A stretch of 64,000 nt of DNA from Clostridia bacterium (GTDB lineage: Bacteria; Bacillota; Clostridia; Oscillospirales; Acutalibacteraceae): positions 1 to 64,000 of the forward strand of contig JAFTWB010000013.1 in assembly GCA_017465505.1 (NCBI GenBank), written 5' to 3'. Position numbers and translations under genes: made by a program. Shown in pieces: positions 1 to 8,846 of this stretch. Every line of letters starts with the position of its first letter. The first letter of the stretch is position 1. The notes under the pieces were generated by a model that was not told the origin of the DNA, made no database searches, and was given only the letters and a program-made list of their open reading frames with translations.

Positions 1-209
<209 letters not shown>

Positions 210-492
210 CTGTATCTTAACGCCTGCGCGTTAATATCAATTTCAGAGCTTTGTGTCTGCTCAAACTAAACACTTGCGTGTTTCTTTTCAAATGTCTTTT
301 CAGACATCCGGATTTTTTTAGTGTTAATCTCACTGTAATTATTCGAGTAATTCACTCAAATTCATTACGGGTTCTCATTTCTTTGTTGTTTAATTTTCAA
401 GGTCCTTGTTTCGTACAGGTTGCACAATTTAGAAGACTTTACTTTGGTTAAGTTGCTTCGTTTTTTGTGGTGTCCCGTGCGGAACGTGTATT
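210..492 (-). other. 16S rRNA leader region
   Basis: This is the transcribed leader between the rRNA promoter and the 16S 5' end. On the minus strand it contains CCTTGAAAATTAAACAAC (about 382-402), a sequence typical of clostridial rRNA leaders, and small hairpins such as ATGTCTGAAAAGACAT and TTAACGCGCAGGCGTTAA close to the mature end. These may serve in processing or antitermination, which is inference. The short open frames here on the plus strand have no ribosome-binding site worth defending. Confidence 0.6.
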
Positions 493-521
493 ATAATACC
501 ACGTACCCCCACAAATGTCAA
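493..521 (-). promoter_or_regulatory. rRNA operon promoter
   Basis: On the minus strand TTGACA (complement at 516-521) is followed after exactly 17 bp by TATTAT (complement at 493-498). Upstream lie A/T tracts that could act as an UP element (about 525-565). The position, about 285 bp before the 16S gene, fits a sigma-A rRNA promoter. Confidence 0.85.
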
Positions 522-654
522 CCCCTTTTTTCAAATTTTTTTAAATTTTTTTCAAGTTTTTTTCGATGTACAAAAAGTAGGGTTTTGTCGCTTTTTGGTT
601 CACAAGATGTTGGGTTGTATCCGATAGAAAACATAAGGCATTTATCTCAAACCA

Positions 655-690
655 AAACAAAAAGGCTTCCGAAAAACGAAAGCCTTTGAA
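655..690 (-). terminator. Rho-independent terminator of the lipoprotein gene
   Basis: AAAGGCTT (661-668) pairs with AAGCCTTT (680-687). On the minus strand the stem runs into a T-rich tract, just after the stop codon at 697. Confidence 0.8.
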
Positions 691-696
691 AAGTTT

Positions 697-1215
697 TTAT
701 TTTCCCTTGGGATAGAAATTATTGAAAGCCTCAATAATCTTTGCCTGACGTTCCTCTCCATCCTTTGGAGTATGGATTACAATACCGAAATTGTTGTTTA
801 CGGTAATTTCGAAGGAGCCGTTCTCAATCTCTTCAGTAAGAGTTACCTTACCGCTCTTAGCCTGCTTGTACAAATCGGACTTTGTATCTTTATAATAGTA
901 AACCTCAACGCCCCACTGTTTGCCGTCGTAGGTGTATCTGGACTTATAGCCCTCTTCTGCACCAATCATATCTGCCTGCATTTTAATGGTGGCCGCACCT
1001 GCTTCGTCTTTGGAAGCGTCGTAGTCAAACACCATATAGCCCAAATCATCAAGATACTCACAGATACCCATAATAGAATAGTCGTAGTTTTCATACTTAA
1101 TGCTCTCGGGATTTGTGGGGTCAGTGGCTTTTGTTGCATTAGAGCCTGTACCCATACAGCCTGCAAGGGAAAGCACTGCCACAAGAGCCAGAGCGAATGC
1201 TAAAATCTTCTTCAT
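697..1215 (-). CDS. Putative secreted lipoprotein, unknown function
   Basis: A 172-residue protein that begins MKKILAFALALVAVLSLAGC, a signal peptide ending in a lipobox (LAGC), so it should be lipid-anchored at the outer face of the membrane. The mature part starts with a short S/T/N/P-rich linker and continues as one small alpha/beta domain of about 140 residues that I do not recognise. The start at 1215 was chosen because GGAGG lies 7 nt upstream; the open frame extends 21 codons further without a good site. It is a monocistronic gene with its own terminator, divergent from the ttcA-like gene. The function is unknown. Confidence 0.8.
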   Translation of the reverse strand: MKKILAFALALVAVLSLAGCMGTGSNATKATDPTNPESIKYENYDYSIMGICEYLDDLGYMVFDYDASKDEAGAATIKMQADMIGAEEGYKSRYTYDGKQWGVEVYYYKDTKSDLYKQAKSGKVTLTEEIENGSFEITVNNNFGIVIHTPKDGEERQAKIIEAFNNFYPKGK

Positions 1216-1323
1216 ATTAACCTCCGTAATATTTAGATACATATTTAATTTACGTTTCATATAATAACATACTTCCAAAATTAAATCAATAGTGTATAAT
1301 AATAAGAACAGCGAGGTGTTTTT

Positions 1324-2034
1324 ATGCAGAAATTAAGCAGTATTATGAGAGCTGCCGTTGACAGATACAATATGATAGAAGAGGGCGACAGAATCGCCGT
1401 GGGCGTTTCAGGTGGCAAGGACAGTATTGCACTCCTTGCAGGCCTTGCCCACTTAAGGCGGTACTATCCCAAGAAGTTTGACCTTGTGGCACTTATAGCT
1501 GACCCAAGCTTTCAGAACACCCCGACGGACTTTTCAAAAGTAGAGGATTTCTGCCGTGAGCTGGACGTGCCCTGTATTATAAAGAGGACAGAGCTTTATA
1601 GGGTTGTCTTTGAAATTAAGAAAAGCGACAGCCCCTGCTCTCTCTGTGCAAAAATGCGTCGTGGTATTCTTCACGATATGGCTAAGGAAGCAGGGTGCAA
1701 CAAGCTTGCTCTGGGACATCACTCCGACGACGCCGTGGAAACCTTTATGATGAATCTTCTCTGTGCAGGAAACATCGCCTGCTTCAGACCCGTTACATAC
1801 CTTTCCAACAAGGATTTGTGGATGATTCGCCCTTTGATTCTTGCTGACGAAAGCAAAATAGCCGCTCTTGTGGAGAATAAGGCTCTCCCTGTGGTTAAAA
1901 GCACCTGCCCTATGGACAAGAACACCCAGAGAGAAAAGAGCAAGGAGCTCATCCGTAGCCTTTCTAAAGACTATCCCGATATTAAGGCGAAAATTCTGGG
2001 GGCGATGGAAAGAAGCAAAATCAGCGGATGGTAA
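1324..2034 (+). CDS. TtcA-family tRNA 2-thiocytidine biosynthesis protein
   Basis: A 236-residue PP-loop ATP pyrophosphatase. The SGGKDS loop (about residues 29-34) binds and adenylates. A CSLC motif in SPCSLCAKMRRG (about 100-111) and LGHHSDDAVET (about 129) are hallmarks of the TtcA/TtuA group, which thiolate tRNA using an Fe-S cluster. The protein is shorter than E. coli TtcA, as in many Firmicutes, and the exact target nucleoside cannot be told from sequence. A GAGGTG site precedes the ATG by 8 nt and TATAAT lies at 1295-1300. The stop codon is followed directly by the first copy of the GTTAGCCAC repeat. Confidence 0.85.
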   Translation: MQKLSSIMRAAVDRYNMIEEGDRIAVGVSGGKDSIALLAGLAHLRRYYPKKFDLVALIADPSFQNTPTDFSKVEDFCRELDVPCIIKRTELYRVVFEIKKSDSPCSLCAKMRRGILHDMAKEAGCNKLALGHHSDDAVETFMMNLLCAGNIACFRPVTYLSNKDLWMIRPLILADESKIAALVENKALPVVKSTCPMDKNTQREKSKELIRSLSKDYPDIKAKILGAMERSKISGW

Positions 2035-2350
2035 CCGCTAGCCACGGTGGGCTACTCAGGTCGTTAGCCACGACGGGGCGATTCCGCCTTTTGTAAGGGT
2101 TCATCTGACTTTTAAGTACATCCACGGCGGGGTTAAACGTAAAAAATCGTCCGAAGGACAATACCACTCAATTATAGGGGACGGCTCCCAGGACGTCCCG
2201 AGCAATGTTTCAATTTACATTGTGCTTTTCACATTGAAAATGAAACGTTAGATTCAAATCAATTAAAATCCATTTAATAAAACCGACGTTAATGAATTTT
2301 CCCTATAAATCCATTTTATCAAAAGGCGGAATTGCCTACCGTGGCTAACA
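2035..2350 (+). repeat. GTTAGCCAC composite repeat, copy 1, with inverted ends
   Basis: This fills the gap between the ttcA-like gene and the 3D-domain gene. The leader starts GTTAGCCAC (2063-2071). A helix strand CCGCC (2084-2088) pairs with GGCGG (2126-2130). One palindrome, GTCCGAAGGAC, follows with the linker ATACCACT. A long imperfect hairpin spans about 2205-2255. The right end (2325-2349) is an inverted copy of the leader start, GGCGGAATTGCC then CGTGGCTAAC, so the unit looks like a small element with terminal inverted repeats. No gene was found in it. Confidence 0.75.
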
Positions 2351-2353
2351 GCA

Positions 2354-2386
2354 AAAAACGGAAACCTTTTGGGGGTTTCCGTTTTT
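2354..2386 (-). terminator. Bidirectional terminator between ttcA-like and 3D-domain genes
   Basis: AAAAACGGAAACC pairs with GGTTTCCGTTTTT, flanked by T-rich sequence on the right and A-rich sequence on the left. It can serve the convergent genes on both sides. Confidence 0.85.
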
Positions 2387-2419
2387 CTTATATATAGATG
2401 TTAGAGATGTGTGATAATC

Positions 2420-3664
2420 TTAGCCTAAGATATAAACGGTTACGTCACATCTGCCCCAGTATACGCAATCGTCGTAGGTGGGATAGAAAACGTCAACCAA
2501 GGCTTCGCCGCTCATAAGAGCTGAGCCTGTATCAACAGCGGTTGCGTAGCCGTAAACCTTGCTGCCGTCTGTGGATACTATATAAAGAGATGTGCCGTAG
2601 GGGATGATGTCGGGGTTAACCGCTACACCGCCAACGTGAACAGGTACGCCTGTGGCTGTGTAAGCACCCTCGGCTGCGTAGTATGCAGTGGATGAACCTG
2701 TCAGCACACTTGTGTAAGAAACTTTGTTGCCATTATGGTCTGTGAATGTACCAGAATTTCCTGAAGGGGGAGCGTAACTTGAATCGGAATCGTAACCATA
2801 ATCGTAGTCATAGTCGTAATCATAATCGGGCTCGTCGTACTCGGGCTCAACGTAAGTGCCTACAAGCTCAAGCTGGTTAACAGGCTCTTTTATGATTTCT
2901 TCTTTAATAAATTCGTCGCTTTCAAAAACTCCGTCAACGTACTTACATTTGTAGGTGACTTCCTTCTCGCCTTCTTCGCCGTAACGCTCAACAGAGGTAA
3001 CGCCAAGGTACATATCCTCGGTTTCTTCGGTAATAAATTCGTAGTCGATATACTCGGTTCTGACTTCTTCCTTATATTCTACTCTCTTTACGGAAATTTC
3101 AATGCCGTCATAAATCTCGGCACTTAAATCGGTATCAAGGATATCATCCTTGCCAAGAGTAAAGGAAATGTCCTCAAAAAACTCTTCAACAGTCTTTGCC
3201 TTGGTGGCGATTTCCATAACCTCACCATCAGCAGTAAGTACAACGTAACTGTCGGCAACGATTTCGATAACTGTGTTTTCGCTGACCTTGGAGTCAAGAG
3301 CAGGGGTAACTGTTTCAGCCCCTGAGAGAGTAATGCCTGCAAGCTCGATTGCCTCGGCTACTGTGCAGTCTGCACATTTTACAGAGAAGCTCTTGCCTCG
3401 GTAAATAACCTCTACATCCTGAGCTCTCAGAACTGTAAGGGACACAGCGCCCTCAGTGTCAACTCTGAGAACCTTGTCGCCGTCTTCCAGGCTTACGCCT
3501 GCCTGACTGAGTATATCGTCGGTGAAAACTGCACTTGTGTCAGGGTTTTTGTTATCGCCTGCCACAGAAAGAGTAGCGCCTGCCAGAACAAAGGCAAACA
3601 CCAGCACTGCAAGAACACAAACCACAAGAACGAAGGCTCTTGGGCTTTTGGCTGTCTTCTGCAT
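2420..3664 (-). CDS. Cell-wall protein with DUF348, G5-like and 3D domains (YabE-like)
   Basis: A 414-residue protein with an N-terminal membrane anchor or signal (about residues 12-34). Next come two DUF348-type segments (about 60-190) and a G5-like region containing EVRTEYIDYEF. A Y/D-rich linker (DYDYDYDYDYGY) leads to a C-terminal 3D domain (about 325-414). The architecture is that of YabE/Rpf-like peptidoglycan-lytic proteins. The DTG and VDVF aspartates are present, but the first aspartate of the 3D family (normally AVDP) reads AVNP here. It is a monocistronic gene with a clear promoter and AAGGAG 9 nt before the ATG. The wall-hydrolase role is inferred from the family. Confidence 0.85.
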   Translation of the reverse strand: MQKTAKSPRAFVLVVCVLAVLVFAFVLAGATLSVAGDNKNPDTSAVFTDDILSQAGVSLEDGDKVLRVDTEGAVSLTVLRAQDVEVIYRGKSFSVKCADCTVAEAIELAGITLSGAETVTPALDSKVSENTVIEIVADSYVVLTADGEVMEIATKAKTVEEFFEDISFTLGKDDILDTDLSAEIYDGIEISVKRVEYKEEVRTEYIDYEFITEETEDMYLGVTSVERYGEEGEKEVTYKCKYVDGVFESDEFIKEEIIKEPVNQLELVGTYVEPEYDEPDYDYDYDYDYGYDSDSSYAPPSGNSGTFTDHNGNKVSYTSVLTGSSTAYYAAEGAYTATGVPVHVGGVAVNPDIIPYGTSLYIVSTDGSKVYGYATAVDTGSALMSGEALVDVFYPTYDDCVYWGRCDVTVYILG

Positions 3665-3725
3665 TTTCTCCGACTCCTTTCGTGTAAACTTTTAATTATA
3701 TATACCATTTCAAGAGTACAACTGG

Positions 3726-3754
3726 ATTATAGCGGACATTTTATTATGAGTCAA
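3726..3754 (-). promoter_or_regulatory. Promoter of the 3D-domain gene
   Basis: On the minus strand TTGACT (complement at 3749-3754), 17 bp, TATAAT (complement at 3726-3731). The 5' untranslated region would be only about 55 nt, too short for a large riboswitch. The rest of the gap up to 4000 shows nothing I can name. Confidence 0.75.
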
Positions 3755-4000
3755 ACAAATCGGAATGTAAGTTTTTGTGAAAGTTGCACAAACACAAAAG
3801 TGACAATTTGATATTCCGTGTCGAGCCAGTCCCATATCTTGGGTTTTGCGATTTTATTTTCATATAACTTCTGTGTATTTTAGTTAAAAATCAAAGGTTA
3901 CAAAAACGTAACAAAAAATGACAAATATACAGGGGTAAGTTCCTGTTTTTTGCACAATATCAAAAATTATCTTTTCCCATAAACACTAAGGTTTCGGGCA

Positions 4001-4038
4001 AAAAATAACGCTTCTGCTGAAAAACAGAAGCGTTTTTT
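4001..4038 (-). terminator. Terminator of the ABC-transporter operon
   Basis: ACGCTTCTG (4008-4016) pairs with CAGAAGCGT (4025-4033). A-rich on the left, so T-rich in the direction of the operon, 9 bp before the stop of the DUF4340 gene. Confidence 0.85.
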
Positions 4039-4046
4039 CTTTGATT

Positions 4047-5609
4047 TTAACCTGCGATTGAGGAGATTTCTTTGCCCTCGGAGAGAGCCTTTGCGTTCTC
4101 AAAAATACCCTCAATGTCGGTTTTGTAGATATAGCAGTCAACCTCTCCGTTAACCTCGGGGATAACCTTCTGAGAGTCGGTAGCGTAATAAATTACTGTG
4201 TCGTCAGCTCTGTCGGTGGAGTAGCCGTAGGTTACCTCAAGGCAAACCTCACTGCTCTTCTCGCTGCTCTGAGCACCGCCTCTTGAGGGAATATAGGCGA
4301 TATCGTCAAAGAGAGTTCTGAAATATCCTTCTTCAAGCTTTTTGTCGCCAAAGCTCACAACCAGCTCGGAAACCGAGGTTTCTTCACCGTTTTCGTCCTC
4401 ACCCTCGGTAATAACAGTGGAAACATCGAAGGTGTAGCTGTCAACGCCGTTTGAAACGGTCATAGTCTTGATTGCAGAGTAAGAAGGAGCAAAGGCATAT
4501 TCGCTTCTCAAATCCTCGGCAGTTGCCACAGACCAGTCAATTGCGTCTGTGCCGATGAGATAAACAAGCTTGCCGCCTTCGTCCATAAGGTATACCTTGC
4601 CGTCCTCATCAGGCTCAGAGCAAAGCATAGAAACAAGAAGAGTCTGCTCCTTTTCGTCTTTTTCAAAGACGTACTCTGCCTTTACTGTGGCATAGGGCTC
4701 ATCAAGGCCAAGCTCCTTGAGAGTTTTTTCGTCGGGATTTGCGAAAGCAACGCTCTCAGCGGTAATGGACTTTACAGAGCCCACAATTTCAGAGCCAACG
4801 GAAGAGTTAACAGGCTTGTTGCTGTGGGAAGCCATTACATAGTAGCTGTTGAGAGAGCCGTCCTCGGCGTGTTTGAGGGTTATTTCTTCCTCAAGATGAG
4901 TACCGCCAAGGGTGATGTAGGTGAAGTCCTCGTCAGAAACTGTGCTGTAATCGCTTCTGATAAGGGCATTGAACATATCGTTGAGGTTAAGCATAAGGGG
5001 CTCGATATCTGCCTTTGCAACGGCAAAAACAGAGTCGCAACCCTCAAGAGCTACATAGGTATAAGTGCCGCCCGGGCCGTCGTCGCCGATATACATAATC
5101 ACCTTTGAGCCGTCGTTAAACTCAGCAGAGGCGGTCACCTTGGGGTTGTCAAGGCCGAAATCAGCCTTGTTCTCACCCTTTGCGTCGGCAACGCCTGCCA
5201 TTTTAAGGGTGGCAATTGTACTGCCTATCATAGATGTATTTGTGCCGTTGAGGTCGTAATCCTCAAAGTCCACAAGAGTGTAGCTTGTAGCACCGTCTGC
5301 GTTTGTGGAGCAGATAAACTCATAGTTACCTGAGCTGTTGCTGATTTTTACCGTCTTAAGGTCGGCAGGGAGCATTTCTACCAAAGCACCCGAGAGGTTA
5401 TCCTCTGCCTCGCCGTTTTCCTTAAGGGGAACACTTACGGTACGGATACCGCTTTCGTCAACAGTTGCCTCAAGGCTGTGAAACTCCTTGGCAACAAAGT
5501 CGTCTTCGTTATTACCCGAAGGAAGGAAGATAACCAGAAGTACCACTGCCACAACCAGCAAAAGTGCCACTACGCCTGCGATAAAGCCGATTTTTGTGCG
5601 TTTATTCAT
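4047..5609 (-). CDS. DUF4340 domain protein of a gliding-type ABC cassette
   Basis: A 520-residue protein with one N-terminal membrane segment (about residues 8-30, GFIAGVVALLLVVAVVLLVI). A large extracellular part follows that resembles repeated DUF4340 modules, including VADAKGENKADFGLDNP and ELGLDEPYATV. DUF4340 proteins are regularly encoded after GldF/GldG-type ABC genes. The start codon overlaps the stop of the upstream GldG-like gene by one base (TAATG), which indicates translational coupling. It is the last gene of the four-gene operon. The substrate of the system is unknown; in non-gliding Firmicutes no role has been assigned that I can name. Confidence 0.8.
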   Translation of the reverse strand: MNKRTKIGFIAGVVALLLVVAVVLLVIFLPSGNNEDDFVAKEFHSLEATVDESGIRTVSVPLKENGEAEDNLSGALVEMLPADLKTVKISNSSGNYEFICSTNADGATSYTLVDFEDYDLNGTNTSMIGSTIATLKMAGVADAKGENKADFGLDNPKVTASAEFNDGSKVIMYIGDDGPGGTYTYVALEGCDSVFAVAKADIEPLMLNLNDMFNALIRSDYSTVSDEDFTYITLGGTHLEEEITLKHAEDGSLNSYYVMASHSNKPVNSSVGSEIVGSVKSITAESVAFANPDEKTLKELGLDEPYATVKAEYVFEKDEKEQTLLVSMLCSEPDEDGKVYLMDEGGKLVYLIGTDAIDWSVATAEDLRSEYAFAPSYSAIKTMTVSNGVDSYTFDVSTVITEGEDENGEETSVSELVVSFGDKKLEEGYFRTLFDDIAYIPSRGGAQSSEKSSEVCLEVTYGYSTDRADDTVIYYATDSQKVIPEVNGEVDCYIYKTDIEGIFENAKALSEGKEISSIAG

Positions 5610-7120
5610 TATTTGTTTCTCCTTCTTACCCAGATTACAATGCCAAGTGCAAAGACTGCAAGGGGAACAATAACAACAAAGATTACGAAAATACTAACCT
5701 GCTGAGCAGAGTTTACAGTAAGGCTTTCGAAGGTAAGGTCGACGCTTTCAACCACAATTGCTTCGCTTTCGTTGCCAAGGGTCTTGTTAAAGACATTTAC
5801 AAAGTAAGCGGCATTGTTGAAGTTTGAAGAAAGGGTTGCACTCTGATTTATTGCGTCATAAGAGCCCCACACAACCACGTTGGAAGCCTTGGAGAGGTCA
5901 TCGTTTCCTTTCTTACCCACTGCGGCATAGTTAAGGGCAGTGCCGTTGCTCTTTTCAAATTTAGGCTCTTCGTCGTTCTTTGTGAGAATCATAAGGTCAG
6001 CAGTGTCGGAAGAGGTGAGCATAGGAGCAGCTACCTTGTCGTCCAGCACCTCAACGCCCATAGAGTAAGGCATAATTACAGGAAGAGCTGTGCTCTTAAG
6101 GTCCTCGGTAAAGGTTTCGTCAGCATAGTTTACAATACTTGTAAGCTGAGGAGTAGAGCTGCCAGAGAGAGAAAGTGTAAGGTCGTTTTCGTAGATATAG
6201 CCTTTCTGCACCTTCATACCCCACTGCTCTAAAAGAAGGCTGATATTCTCGTCAGACTCAATAAAGTCAAAGGGCACATACATAAAGGTTTTGCCATAGT
6301 CTCCGTCGTTTTTCAGCCAGGTGCTGATTTTCTCGCTCTGCTCGTTGGTGATGTCAACTGAGGGAGCAAGCATTAAAATTGCGTCGATATCATCAGAAAT
6401 CTCCTCTGTAAGAAGATTCAGGTTTACAACATCGTAGGCGTTATCTCCCAAGAGAGAAGAAAGGTGAGAGAAGTTACTGTACATTGTGGACTGCTCGTTG
6501 GTAAACTCGCCGTTACCTGTGGTAATGGCAATTTTAAGCACATTTTCCGCAGTAAGCTTCTGAATTGTGCTGAGGGTCATCTGCTCAATGCTCTGGCTGT
6601 CAATAACATTTGCGCCGTAGTAGAAGGCGTACTCCTCGCTGAAGGTGAAAATATCATTTACGGTGAGCATTTTGTATTTTTCGCCACACTCTACAAGAAT
6701 GAGGTTGTCGGCACTTGTCCAGTCGATGTCAGGATACTGAGCCGCAAGCTTTGAAGCGGAAGAAGCTGAAATATCCTTATACTGGAGATTGAAGTTTTCG
6801 TAAACGGACATTTCCTTTAAAAGTCTGTTTACCTGATAGTAGTAAGAGGAAGAGCCGGAGTCGTCTGCTCGGGAAGCAAAGCTTTCTTCCTCAAGAAGAA
6901 CTGTCACGGTGATTTCGTCGTCCATATACTCAAGGTATTCCTTGGTTGTGGCGTTAAGGGTGTATGTGCCTTTGGATGTAACGTCAGCTTCCATAGCAGG
7001 GAAACGGTTAACAAGCACTGTGGCAAGAACATTTACGCCTGCAAGAAGGAGCACAACAAGAACGATAATTCCTGCGTTAAGAAGTTTTCTCTGTTTTAAG
7101 GAAAGTCTTTTAGTATTCAT
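5609..7120 (-). CDS. GldG-like ABC transporter auxiliary protein
   Basis: A 503-residue protein with a membrane helix at each end (about residues 14-37 and 475-497, the latter followed by WVRRRNK). The periplasm-like central domain matches the ABC_transp_aux/GldG family: TLNATTKEYLEYMDDEITVTV near the start and a DAILMLAPSVDITNEQ segment. GldG works with the GldF permease and GldA ATPase. Here it follows the permease by 19 bp and is coupled to the DUF4340 gene. The residues look intact. The function outside Bacteroidetes gliding is unclear, and the name reflects family only. Confidence 0.8.
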   Translation of the reverse strand: MNTKRLSLKQRKLLNAGIIVLVVLLLAGVNVLATVLVNRFPAMEADVTSKGTYTLNATTKEYLEYMDDEITVTVLLEEESFASRADDSGSSSYYYQVNRLLKEMSVYENFNLQYKDISASSASKLAAQYPDIDWTSADNLILVECGEKYKMLTVNDIFTFSEEYAFYYGANVIDSQSIEQMTLSTIQKLTAENVLKIAITTGNGEFTNEQSTMYSNFSHLSSLLGDNAYDVVNLNLLTEEISDDIDAILMLAPSVDITNEQSEKISTWLKNDGDYGKTFMYVPFDFIESDENISLLLEQWGMKVQKGYIYENDLTLSLSGSSTPQLTSIVNYADETFTEDLKSTALPVIMPYSMGVEVLDDKVAAPMLTSSDTADLMILTKNDEEPKFEKSNGTALNYAAVGKKGNDDLSKASNVVVWGSYDAINQSATLSSNFNNAAYFVNVFNKTLGNESEAIVVESVDLTFESLTVNSAQQVSIFVIFVVIVPLAVFALGIVIWVRRRNK

Positions 7121-7139
7121 AATAGTTCAACCTCCCTTA

Positions 7140-7874
7140 TTAAACCCAGCGTCTTCTGTCCAGCACACGGTTGGTGAGGAACAAAAAGAGCACAACGAAG
7201 CTTAAGAAAAATACAAAGTCAACAGGGCTTAAAATACCCTTGTAGAAGTTCTGGTAGTGAGAAGTAACAGAGAGCTTGTCAAGGACAACCACCTGATAAT
7301 CACCGCCGAAAAGTGTGTTTATAAAGTTTTCAACCGCACCTACGATGGAATCGTAAAGCATAAACACAAGGCCTGTGGCAATACCCACAACTGCTGCAAT
7401 AATCTGGTGCTCTGTAAGAGAAGAGAACAGAAGATTAAGAGAAAGCATAGCCGCACCTAAAAGGATAATACCGATAATCGCACCAAGAAGGTGGCCCCAG
7501 GCAATGGTTGCACCTGTAACTGCCATAAGGATAAGTGCGTAGAAGATAAACACAAGGTTGCAAAGTGCGTAAAGAGTAAGAGCACTGAGGTACTTGCCCA
7601 GAACAATCTCCCAAAGTCCCACAGGAGCGGTGAAAAGTGCCTGGTCTGTGTGCTGGTGCTTTTCATCGGCAAAGCTCTTCATAGTAATAAGAGGCACTAA
7701 GAAGAAAACAATGTAAAGCATATAGTTAACAACATCTGCAAGGGCGTTTGCTCCGCTGTTAAAGCAAATCATCCAGAAAAAGAAGCCCGAAAACAAAAGG
7801 TAAAGGGCTATAATTATGTAACCTAAAGTAGAGTTAAAGTAAGAGCTGAGCTCTTTTTTGTAAATCGCAAACAT
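7140..7874 (-). CDS. ABC-2 type permease (GldF-like)
   Basis: A 244-residue integral membrane protein with about six hydrophobic segments, starting MFAIYKKELSSYFNSTLGYI, a typical ABC-2 permease opening. It contains ADEKHQHTDQALFTAPVGLWEIVLGKYLSAL, the conserved loop of this family. It should form the channel with the ATPase encoded just upstream, whose stop codon overlaps its start by one base. It belongs to the operon ATPase, permease, GldG-like, DUF4340. Confidence 0.88.
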   Translation of the reverse strand: MFAIYKKELSSYFNSTLGYIIIALYLLFSGFFFWMICFNSGANALADVVNYMLYIVFFLVPLITMKSFADEKHQHTDQALFTAPVGLWEIVLGKYLSALTLYALCNLVFIFYALILMAVTGATIAWGHLLGAIIGIILLGAAMLSLNLLFSSLTEHQIIAAVVGIATGLVFMLYDSIVGAVENFINTLFGGDYQVVVLDKLSVTSHYQNFYKGILSPVDFVFFLSFVVLFLFLTNRVLDRRRWV

Positions 7875-8830
7875 CAGTCCCTGCCTCCTTTGTCCTGATA
7901 TGTGGGAGTTGTAAGGGTGAGGAACATTTCCTCAAGGCTCATTCCTGCGTCCTTCATCTGAAGTATAGGACAATCTGCCTTTGCAAGAGCACGGAAAATG
8001 CCCTTTCTTACGTCAACGTCCTTCTTATACTCAACAGAGTAGTTGCAGACAGAATCGCTCTGTCTGTCCCCTCGTCTTACCTTGGTAACGCCGTCAACCG
8101 AGCTGACAGCAGAGATAACGGTGGCAGAAGTACCCTCAACAGTAAGGGTAAGCTTCATTTCCTCTGTGTTCATATAGGAGAACTTGTTGGTAGCCTCATC
8201 AGCTACAATCCTGCCCTGAGAGATAACCACGATTCTGTCGCAAACCGCACTTACCTCAGACAAAACGTGAGAGGAGAAAATAACGGCGTGTTTTTTGCCC
8301 AGATTTTTAATAAGGGTTCGCATTTCAATAATCTGCTTGGGGTCAAGACCTACTGTGGGCTCGTCCAGAATAATTACAGGGGGATTTCCCACCAGAGCCT
8401 GAGCCACGCCTACTCTCTGGCGATAACCCTTGGAAAGATTGCGGATGATTCTGTCTGAAATCTCCAGGATTCCGCACTGCTTCATAATTTCATTAAGGTG
8501 CTCTTCTCTGGGCTGAGTAGCCTTTTTAAGCTCATACATAAAGTTAAGGTACTTCTTAACTGTCATCTCCTGATAAACAGGAGGAAGCTCGGGCAAGTAA
8601 CCGATACGCTTCTTTGCCTCTTTGGGCTCGTCAACAATGTCGTAGCCGTCAATTGTAACAGTGCCAGAGGTAGCAGAAAGATAACCCGAGATAATATTCA
8701 TTGTGGTGGATTTACCCGCACCGTTAGGGCCTAAGAATCCCAGAACCTCGCCAACGTTTGCGGTAAAGCTGATGTTATTTACTGCGTCAATATTGCCGTA
8801 GCTTTTCACCAGGTTTTTTACTTCAACCAT
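7874..8830 (-). CDS. ABC transporter ATP-binding protein (GldA-like)
   Basis: A 318-residue ATPase with Walker A GPNGAGKST (about residues 34-42), the signature LSKGYRQRVG, Walker B VIILDEPTVGLDP and the switch histidine in SSHVLSEV. A C-terminal extension of about 90 residues is typical of ATPases serving ABC-2 permeases. The start was set at 8830 (MVEVKNLV), 9 nt after AAGGAG. The ATG three codons earlier at 8839 directly abuts the Shine-Dalgarno sequence and cannot use it. First gene of the operon; the two tandem hairpin units lie immediately upstream and could be part of its leader. Confidence 0.92.
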   Translation of the reverse strand: MVEVKNLVKSYGNIDAVNNISFTANVGEVLGFLGPNGAGKSTTMNIISGYLSATSGTVTIDGYDIVDEPKEAKKRIGYLPELPPVYQEMTVKKYLNFMYELKKATQPREEHLNEIMKQCGILEISDRIIRNLSKGYRQRVGVAQALVGNPPVIILDEPTVGLDPKQIIEMRTLIKNLGKKHAVIFSSHVLSEVSAVCDRIVVISQGRIVADEATNKFSYMNTEEMKLTLTVEGTSATVISAVSSVDGVTKVRRGDRQSDSVCNYSVEYKKDVDVRKGIFRALAKADCPILQMKDAGMSLEEMFLTLTTPTYQDKGGRD

Positions 8831-8846
8831 TTTTTGCATCTCCTTA

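Noticed and set aside
251-689. Two short open frames in the rRNA leader
   Set aside because: They lie antisense to the rRNA leader and promoter and encode no recognisable protein.
3665-4000. Possible c-di-AMP (ydaO) riboswitch before the 3D-domain gene
   Set aside because: These wall hydrolases are often controlled by ydaO, but a good promoter lies only about 60 bp before the start codon and no matching conserved blocks were seen.
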